Shown one piece after another: positions 58,459-64,000 of a stretch of DNA of 64,000 bases. Numbering within the stretch: the stretch's first letter is position 1; every line of letters begins with the position of its first letter. Position numbers and translations under genes: made by a program. Origin of the DNA: JAPOXK01 sp965220315. GTDB lineage: Bacteria; Chloroflexota; Dehalococcoidia; Bin125. The notes below the pieces were generated by a model. The model did no database searches. It was not told where the DNA came from and saw only the letters and a program-made list of their open reading frames with translations. The DNA is taken from NCBI GenBank assembly GCA_965220315.1, contig CBDCPP010000001.1, forward strand, positions 620,001 to 684,000. The letters are read 5' to 3'.

Positions 58459-60732
58459 TTAGCTTCGCGCCGCCGCGATCGTGTTGAGGGCGCTGCCGGC
58501 CCGGAACCACTCGATCTGATCAGCCGTAAACGAGTGTCGGAGTTCGATCAGATCCGTAGAGCCGTCTCGATGCTCAATGCTGGCCTGCACCGGTCGATCC
58601 GGCGCCAGCTCGCGTAACCCGAGGATGCTCACGCGGTCTTCCGCTTGGATTCGTTCGTAGTCTTTCGGGTCGGCGAAGGTGAACGCCAACATCCCCTGCT
58701 TCTTGAGGTTGGTCTCATGGATTCGCGCGAAGCTACGTGCGATCACTGCACGGCCACCCAGATATCGTGGCTCCATGGCTGCATGCTCGCGACTGGATCC
58801 CTCGCCGTAGTTCTCATCGCCCACTGCGATCCACCCGGCTCCCACTGCTTTGTATGCCCGAGCAATATCTGCTAATCCCATGGCGCGCTCGCCGCTTAGG
58901 ACGTTAAGGCCGGTCCCCGTCCCGCCGAAGGCGTTGTTCGCGCCGCTGAACATGTTGTCTGAGATGTTGTCCAAATGCCCCCGGAAGCGCAGCCAGGAAC
59001 CTGCGGGCGAGATGTGGTCGGTGGTGCATTTACCTTGGGCTTTTACCAGAACGAGCAGCTCAGTAAGGTCATTGCCGTGCCAAGGTTCGAAGAGTTGGAG
59101 GCGTTGTAGCCGCTCGCTCTCTTTGGCTACCTGTACCGTAATACTGCTGCCGTCCGATGGGGGATGCACGTAGCCACGGAACCCCTCGGCGAAGCCGCTC
59201 GTGGGGAGTTGATCGCCGGTAGGTGATCGGAAGCGAAACGGACTACCGTCGGGGAGCTGAATGGGGTCCCGACGTGGATCGAAGCGCAGATTACCGGCGA
59301 ACGCCGCGGCGACGACCACTTCCGGGCTGCCAATAAATGCCAGCGTTTCAGGATTGCCGTCGTTGCGGCGTGGGAAGTTGCGGTTGAACGAGGTCACAAT
59401 TGAGTTGCGCTCGCCCTGTTCGATATCCAGTCGCTTCCACTGGCCGATACATGGGCCACAGGCATTAGCGAGTACGGTCGCGCCGGCCTCTTCAAACGCC
59501 GCTAGCTGGCCGTCGCGTTCGGTGGTGGCCCGAATCTGCTCTGAACCGGGCGTTACCAGTAATGGTGCTCGCAGCGACAAGCCGGCGGCGGTCGCTTGTC
59601 TAGCGATATCCGCCGCTCGGCTCAGATCTTCATATGAGCTGTTTGTGCAAGAGCCGATCAATGCGGTTTTGATTTTTTCCGGATAGCCTTCCAGAGCAAC
59701 ATCATCATGCATGCGGGAGATTGGGTGGCGGTGATCGGGAGTGTGCGGACCAACCCAAGCGGGCTCGAGAGTGCTTAGATCGATCTCGACGATACGGTCG
59801 AAGATCTGCTCACGGTGGGATTCGATCTCATCGTCGGGTCGAAGACTTGCTGCATGCGCGTCGGCGAGGTCGGCGATTGGCTCGCGGCCTGTGAGGCGGA
59901 GGTACTCGCTTGTGTGCTCGTCGTACGGGAAGACGGAAGTAGTCGCCCCGATCTCGGCGCCCATATTCGTGATCGTGCCGCGGCCGGTCGCGCTGATCGA
60001 TGCAGTACCGGGGCCGAAGTACTCGACGATCGCCCCCGTACCGCCTTTCACCGTCAATTCCTCGGCGACTTTGAGAATGACATCCTTAGCGCTCGCCCAG
60101 CCGTCGAGTTCGCCGGTGAGGTAGACGCCGATCGCTTTGGGCATCATCACGCCCCAAGGCAGCCCGGCCATCACGTCGACGGCATCTGCGCCACCAACGC
60201 CGATCGCCAGCATCCCCAGCCCGCCCGCGTTGGGCGTGTGACTATCGGTCCCGATCATCAGACCGCCGGGGAAGGCGTAGTGCTCGAAGATCACCTGATG
60301 GATAATTCCGGACCCTGGCTTCCAGAAGCCTGCGCCGTAACGGGCGGCCGCGCTCTGGAGAAAGTCGTAAACTTCCCGATTCTCGTCGATAGAATTTGCG
60401 AGGTCGGAAGCCGCGCCGACGCGCGCCTGGATGAGGTGATCGCAGTGCACGGTGGTGGGAGTACGCACGTGCTCAAGACCTGCGAGTTCGAACTGCAAAA
60501 GCGTCATCTGCGCCGTTGCATCCTGCAGCGCAACCCGGTCCGGATTGAGGGTGATGTGATCCTTGCCTCGCCCGATCGGTTGTCGATCTGGGTTGGCCAT
60601 GTGTCCGAATAGCACCTTCTCCGTGAGGGTGAGGGGGCGGCCCAACCGTTCTCGCGCGATCTCGATCCCGGCGCTATTTCGCTGGTAAGCGGCTGCGGTG
60701 CGCTGGACGGCATCTACTTCATACATCGCCAC
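58459..60732 (-). CDS. Aconitate hydratase, mitochondrial type
   Basis: 4Fe-4S enzyme isomerising citrate to isocitrate. Its 757 residues and motif set resemble mitochondrial aconitase rather than bacterial AcnA or AcnB. It has TVHCDHLIQA, IIHQVIFEHYAFPGGLMIGTDSHTPNAGGLGMLAIGVGGADAVDVMAG, and the cluster ligands in GSCTNSSYEDL and ACGPCIGQW. The swivel domain has GKCTTDHISPAG, GDENYGEGSSREHAAMEPRYLGG and ARIHETNLKKQG. It is first of the aconitase-mdh-fumC group, 47 bases from mdh. Symbols for this type vary, so none is assigned. Confidence 0.95.
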   Translation of the reverse strand: MAMYEVDAVQRTAAAYQRNSAGIEIARERLGRPLTLTEKVLFGHMANPDRQPIGRGKDHITLNPDRVALQDATAQMTLLQFELAGLEHVRTPTTVHCDHLIQARVGAASDLANSIDENREVYDFLQSAAARYGAGFWKPGSGIIHQVIFEHYAFPGGLMIGTDSHTPNAGGLGMLAIGVGGADAVDVMAGLPWGVMMPKAIGVYLTGELDGWASAKDVILKVAEELTVKGGTGAIVEYFGPGTASISATGRGTITNMGAEIGATTSVFPYDEHTSEYLRLTGREPIADLADAHAASLRPDDEIESHREQIFDRIVEIDLSTLEPAWVGPHTPDHRHPISRMHDDVALEGYPEKIKTALIGSCTNSSYEDLSRAADIARQATAAGLSLRAPLLVTPGSEQIRATTERDGQLAAFEEAGATVLANACGPCIGQWKRLDIEQGERNSIVTSFNRNFPRRNDGNPETLAFIGSPEVVVAAAFAGNLRFDPRRDPIQLPDGSPFRFRSPTGDQLPTSGFAEGFRGYVHPPSDGSSITVQVAKESERLQRLQLFEPWHGNDLTELLVLVKAQGKCTTDHISPAGSWLRFRGHLDNISDNMFSGANNAFGGTGTGLNVLSGERAMGLADIARAYKAVGAGWIAVGDENYGEGSSREHAAMEPRYLGGRAVIARSFARIHETNLKKQGMLAFTFADPKDYERIQAEDRVSILGLRELAPDRPVQASIEHRDGSTDLIELRHSFTADQIEWFRAGSALNTIAAARS

Positions 60733-60789
60733 GCGTGTTCCTCCTCGTCCGCTGCATTGCGGCGCCGCCTAGTCGCGGCTCGCTTGAGG

Positions 60790-62397
60790 TTAGAGCGGGA
60801 TGTTCCCGTGCTTTTTCGGCGGCAAGCTCTCCGACTTCCGTGCCAACATGCCCAACGCTGTGATAACGCGGCGCCGTGTGTCGCGTGGATCGATTACGTC
60901 GTCCACGTAGCCCAGCTGCGCGGCCTGGTAGGGATTGGAGAACTCCGCCTGGAATTCTGAGATCAGGCGAGCACGTGTGCTGTCGATGTCGTCTGCCTCG
61001 GCGATTGCGCGCCGATGGATCACGTTGACGGCCCCCTCCGCTCCCATCACGGCGATCTCGGCGGTGGGCCAGGCGAGATTAACATCGCTTCCCAAATACT
61101 TGCTACTCATCACAATGTGGGCACCGCCATACGCTTTGCGTAGCGTCACGGATATCTTGGGCACGCTCGCCTCCGCATAGGCGTAGAGAAGCTTCGCGCC
61201 ATGCGTGATGATGCCGCCGTACTCCTGCTGTGTCCCCGGTAAGAATCCGGGGACATCCACCAGCGTCACGAGAGGGATGTTGAAGCAGTCACAGAAGCGT
61301 ACGAAGCGCGCCGCCTTACGCGAGGCATTGATGTCCAGCACCCCAGCGAGAGCATCCGGCGCGTTGCCGACTAAGCCGACGGTATGCCCGCCCATTCGTC
61401 CGAAGCCGACGGAGATATTGCGTGCCCATTGAGCGTGGACTTCCAGGAACTCGCCGTTGTCCACGATGCCGCGGATCACGTCCCGTACGTTGTAGGCCTG
61501 CATGGAAGCGACGGGAACAAGGTCAAGAAAGTCGTCGTTGCGGCGTTCAGGATCGTCGCCAAGGTCGAAGTAGGGTGGGTCTTCCATATTGGTGGCGGGC
61601 AGGTAAGTGAGAAGCGTCCGCACCGTCTCGAGCGTTGCCTCTTCACCATCGATTATAAAATGGGCGACACCACTTTTGCTCGCGTGGGTCCTTGCTCCGC
61701 CGAGGTCCTCGTGTGTGACTTCTTCACCGCTGACCGCGCGGACTACGTCGGGCCCAGTGATGTACATCTGGCCGATGCCATCGACCATAAAGATAAAGTC
61801 CATGATCGCTGGGGAATAAACGCCGCCGCCGGCGTTCGGGCCCATACTGACAGCGATCTGCGGCACGACGCCGGATGCCAGGGTGTTGCGGAGGAAGAGA
61901 TCACCATAGCCACGCAGCGACGTTACACCCTCCTGGATCCGAGCGCCGCCGCCGTCGTTCAAGGCGATGATCGGCGCGCCGACCTTCATGGCGAGGTCTT
62001 GGACCTTGACGACTTTTTCTGCGGCGACTTCAGAGAGCGAGCCTCCCAGTACTGTGAAATCCTGTGCGTATGCGAAGGTGAGTCGGCCGTCGATCTCTCC
62101 GTGGCCGGTCACCATGGCGTCCCCTGGGTGGCGCTGCTGACCTAACCCGAACCGTGATGTGCGGTGCGTGACAAGCGCATCTATCTCTTCGAACGTTCCG
62201 TCGTCGAATAGGATGTCCAAGCGCTCACGCGCGGTTAACTTCCCGCGCTCGCGCTGGCGCGCGACCGCTTTCTCGCCTCCACCAGCACGACTCTCTGCCT
62301 TGCGACGCTCAAGTTCCGCGAGCTTTCCCTCGATCGTGCGCGGATCCAAACTCGAGTCGTCCGTCGAGGGTTGTGTCTCGGTCCCACTCATGGCCAT
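60790..62397 (-). CDS. Acyl-CoA carboxylase carboxyltransferase subunit (MmdA/PccB type)
   Basis: Carboxyltransferase that moves CO2 from carboxybiotin to propionyl-CoA or another acyl-CoA, or the equivalent subunit of methylmalonyl-CoA decarboxylase. It has RERGKLTARERLDILFDDGTFEEID, QDFTVLGGSLSEVAAEKVVKVQDLA, NDGGGARIQEGVTSLRGYGDLF, GPNAGGGVYSPAIMDF and the C-terminal AYGGAHIVMSSKYLGSDVNLAWPTAEIAVMG. At 535 residues it is normal. ATG 62397 follows AAGGAG; a GTG at 62481 lies 7 bases after TATAGT and could start a longer leaderless form. No biotin carboxylase gene is adjacent. Confidence 0.93.
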   Translation of the reverse strand: MAMSGTETQPSTDDSSLDPRTIEGKLAELERRKAESRAGGGEKAVARQRERGKLTARERLDILFDDGTFEEIDALVTHRTSRFGLGQQRHPGDAMVTGHGEIDGRLTFAYAQDFTVLGGSLSEVAAEKVVKVQDLAMKVGAPIIALNDGGGARIQEGVTSLRGYGDLFLRNTLASGVVPQIAVSMGPNAGGGVYSPAIMDFIFMVDGIGQMYITGPDVVRAVSGEEVTHEDLGGARTHASKSGVAHFIIDGEEATLETVRTLLTYLPATNMEDPPYFDLGDDPERRNDDFLDLVPVASMQAYNVRDVIRGIVDNGEFLEVHAQWARNISVGFGRMGGHTVGLVGNAPDALAGVLDINASRKAARFVRFCDCFNIPLVTLVDVPGFLPGTQQEYGGIITHGAKLLYAYAEASVPKISVTLRKAYGGAHIVMSSKYLGSDVNLAWPTAEIAVMGAEGAVNVIHRRAIAEADDIDSTRARLISEFQAEFSNPYQAAQLGYVDDVIDPRDTRRRVITALGMLARKSESLPPKKHGNIPL

Positions 62398-62488
62398 GCT
62401 GCTCGGTACTCCTTGGCCGGACGGGAGGCGAGCCGAAACCATCGCCGTGTTGCCCAATGCAAAGCGGGCCCACACCGTCACGCAGACT

Positions 62489-62494
62489 ACTATA
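62489..62494 (-). promoter_or_regulatory. -10 box upstream of the carboxyltransferase gene
   Basis: TATAGT on the minus strand lies 7 bases before an in-frame GTG (62479-62481) and 94 bases before the ATG preferred here. It would give either a leaderless longer protein or an 84-base leader ending in AAGGAG. Confidence 0.4.
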
Positions 62495-62568
62495 AGGCGT
62501 TTTAGCGGCTAGAAACTCCGCTATTGCTACAGCGCCAGGAGTGTGCGCTGCGCAACGGGCAGTGGGTC

Positions 62569-63207
62569 CTAGCCAGGGGGTTCGCTCGGCGCGTCCTCTT
62601 CTGCTTCGGCGTCAGTCTCGTCGTCCGTTGGCGGCGGGATAATAATCACCTGTCCGATCCGCAGGTTCTCGATCTCGAACTCGGTGAGGCTGTTGTGTGC
62701 AGCAATCTCGAAGTAGTCGATTCCGAACGCGAGCCCGATGGCGATCAACGTATCGCCCGGCTGGATTGTGTACGGTTCCCCTGGCAATTGTTCTTCCTCA
62801 ATACGTAGGCCGTCCGCGTCTGTGGTCGCCGCGACCCGCTCTGTTGTGACGGGGATTCGCAGGACATCTCCGACCTGCAGAATGGAAGGGTCGGCGAGGC
62901 CGTTTAACCGTTGGATCGCTGCGGTTGTGGTTCCGAATTGCTCGGCGATGATGGCCAGGGTGTCGCCGGGCTGGATCGTATACAGGATCTCGTTGGTCGG
63001 TTCTTGGGTATCCGCGCCAGCAGCTTCATTCTCACGGATGATAAAAGGCTCGGGCAGCGTTTCCGGGAAGGGCTCGACGGGGATATCGTTCGTCTCTGGT
63101 ACAAGATCGTTGTCTTGTTCGGTGGCGAAAGGAGCAGGTGCATCGCTGCCACAGGCACTGAGGAGGGCCAGCGAGCTGACTACCAGACCGATGAACCCGA
63201 TCCGCAC
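62569..63207 (-). CDS. LysM-repeat lipoprotein
   Basis: Cell-envelope lipoprotein predicted to bind peptidoglycan. The signal ends in LLSAC with lipidated C19. A Pro/Glu-rich linker (about 25-70) leads to two LysM domains: about 76-120 (YTIQPGDTLAIIAEQFG to VGDVLRIP) and about 146-192 (YTIQPGDTLIAIGLAFG to IGQVIIIP). It ends in an acidic tail, total 212 residues. GTG 63207 with AAAGGGG 5 bases upstream starts directly at the signal peptide; an earlier GTG at 63261 would add 18 residues. No catalytic domain is present. Confidence 0.9.
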   Translation of the reverse strand: MRIGFIGLVVSSLALLSACGSDAPAPFATEQDNDLVPETNDIPVEPFPETLPEPFIIRENEAAGADTQEPTNEILYTIQPGDTLAIIAEQFGTTTAAIQRLNGLADPSILQVGDVLRIPVTTERVAATTDADGLRIEEEQLPGEPYTIQPGDTLIAIGLAFGIDYFEIAAHNSLTEFEIENLRIGQVIIIPPPTDDETDAEAEEDAPSEPPG

Positions 63208-63287
63208 GCCTGCCCCTTTCAGGCCGCCTATTTCGAGTTTAGATGGACGCGCGATGACCACTCAATGCGCCTGCCGACGGAAGGTCC

Positions 63288-64000
63288 TCATGCTGCGGTG
63301 TTCAGATCGAGGCATGCTTCGCCGGAGAGCGGCGAGCGACCTTCCTGTGCGATGAGGCAGCGTAACAGCCCGTGCGCTAATGCTCCCAGGTCTGCGAACA
63401 GATCCCATTCAATATTCATGAAATTGTCACTTGGGACGTGAATCGTGGCGCCGCTCACAAAAGGGAAGATCACAGGGATGTCGATCATGTCAAAACTCAG
63501 ATGGTCTGACCCTACCCCGGGAGGAAGCGGTCCCATGCCCCCCTGGCGCGTTAACGACCGTGCTAGCGGCAGCCCCATGGTGGTGAGCAAAGGTGAGCCG
63601 ACCAACATGATCGAGTTGCCAGCGGCGGCGGCATCCAAGTTCAACATCGCTCGCACCTGCTTCGCCTCCCCGCGTGTTTCGATTTGCTGCGCTAAGAAAC
63701 GGCTCCCGTCCAGCCCTCGGCTCCCATTGCCGCCCTCCTCAGCTCCGAATGCAACGAAACACACTACAGCGGCTCCTTCGCTGCCGTAGTAGGCGCGCGC
63801 GAGCTCGACGACCAGCGCCGTGCCACTTGCGTTGTCGTTCGCTCCCGCGACCGCAGGCACGGTGTCGTAGTGGCCACCCACATAGATCTCGCACCGTCCG
63901 CCTGCGGTCCGTGCGATGACGTTCTGTGATTCGCGCGCCTCGCTGCCGCCTTCCACAGTAACTACGGCGTCCGTTCGGTCACTGGACTTTAGGGTGAGGC
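63288..64000 (-). CDS. M28 family zinc aminopeptidase, partial at right edge
   Basis: C-terminal part of an M28 metallopeptidase; the frame stays open to position 64000, so the N-terminus lies outside the window. The visible catalytic core has NVIARTAG, VGGHYDTVPAVAGANDNASGTALVVELAR with zinc ligands His and Asp, and FVAFGAEEGGNGSRGLDGSRFLAQQ with the catalytic Glu pair. LNLDAAAAGN supplies the next ligand region, and SDHLSFDMIDIPVIFPF carries the last His. Substrate specificity is unknown; many family members are exported aminopeptidases. Confidence 0.9.
   Translation of the reverse strand, partial: LTLKSSDRTDAVVTVEGGSEARESQNVIARTAGGRCEIYVGGHYDTVPAVAGANDNASGTALVVELARAYYGSEGAAVVCFVAFGAEEGGNGSRGLDGSRFLAQQIETRGEAKQVRAMLNLDAAAAGNSIMLVGSPLLTTMGLPLARSLTRQGGMGPLPPGVGSDHLSFDMIDIPVIFPFVSGATIHVPSDNFMNIEWDLFADLGALAHGLLRCLIAQEGRSPLSGEACLDLNTAA

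Noticed and set aside
1..64000. CRISPR arrays, intact insertion sequences, integrases, rRNA
   Set aside because: No regularly spaced repeats, transposase or integrase motifs, or rRNA-like sequence were seen. The only mobile-element hint is the decayed fragment near 4.1-4.4 kb.

Overview
This 64 kb window is a densely packed bacterial chromosome segment of high GC (roughly 60%). It carries about 50 convincing protein genes, many overlapping by 4 bases (ATGA or GTGA), and no rRNA, tRNA, CRISPR or intact mobile element that I could find. Gene content points to a Chloroflexota-like bacterium of the Dehalococcoidia/SAR202 type. The clues are a luciferase-like monooxygenase of the kind abundant in those genomes, paired 159-aa PPOX-fold proteins, a CCG-domain succinate dehydrogenase subunit, isolated selB, many GTG starts and signs of leaderless transcription. 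This assignment is inference from gene families, not from a marker tree.

Layout. 1-4.4 kb: nrdR (minus strand), a small GNAT acetyltransferase, a beta-carbonic anhydrase, a DUF418 membrane protein, and a decayed locus in which a replication-relaxation-like fragment abuts the tail of a zinc-type alcohol dehydrogenase. 4.6-21.3 kb: a complete minus-strand division and cell-wall (dcw) operon transcribed mraZ-rsmH-ftsL-ftsI-murF-mraY-murD-ftsW-murG-murC-murB-ddl-ftsQ-ftsA-ftsZ. It lacks murE, is headed by a four-copy MraZ box array and is closed by a 16-bp hairpin. 21.5-30 kb (plus): mogA-trmD-rplS-priA-def-yajC-secD-secF. 30-32 kb: selB, convergent with secF. 32-34 kb: a histone-deacetylase-fold protein coupled to a quinone oxidoreductase. 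34-38.3 kb (minus): hemW, then a luciferase-like monooxygenase preceded in its operon by a three-domain Rid protein. 38.4-50.7 kb (plus): aspS, a peptide-type ABC importer lacking ATPases, tig-clpP-clpX, tlyA-nadK, a GNAT and a NUDIX hydrolase. 50.8-60.7 kb: tricarboxylic-acid-cycle genes, with sdhA-sdhB-sdhE on the plus strand and fumC, mdh and a mitochondrial-type aconitase on the minus strand; two PPOX-fold paralogues sit between these groups. 60.8-64 kb (minus): a carboxyltransferase, a two-LysM lipoprotein, and an M28 peptidase running off the edge.

Most of the window is housekeeping. The dcw block makes and polymerises lipid II and builds the divisome; the next block covers tRNA and ribosome maturation and Sec export; tig-clpPX handles nascent-chain folding and turnover; the TCA block links aconitate, succinate, fumarate and malate steps. 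The most unusual observations are: a LysM-like module apparently inserted in the first extracytoplasmic domain of SecD, with a weaker similar insert in a DppC-type permease; a single-chain triple Rid protein in which all three domains lack the canonical active-site arginine; the composite pseudogene beside the dcw operon; and repeated TAnnnT boxes 6-7 bases upstream of start codons, indicating leaderless mRNAs.
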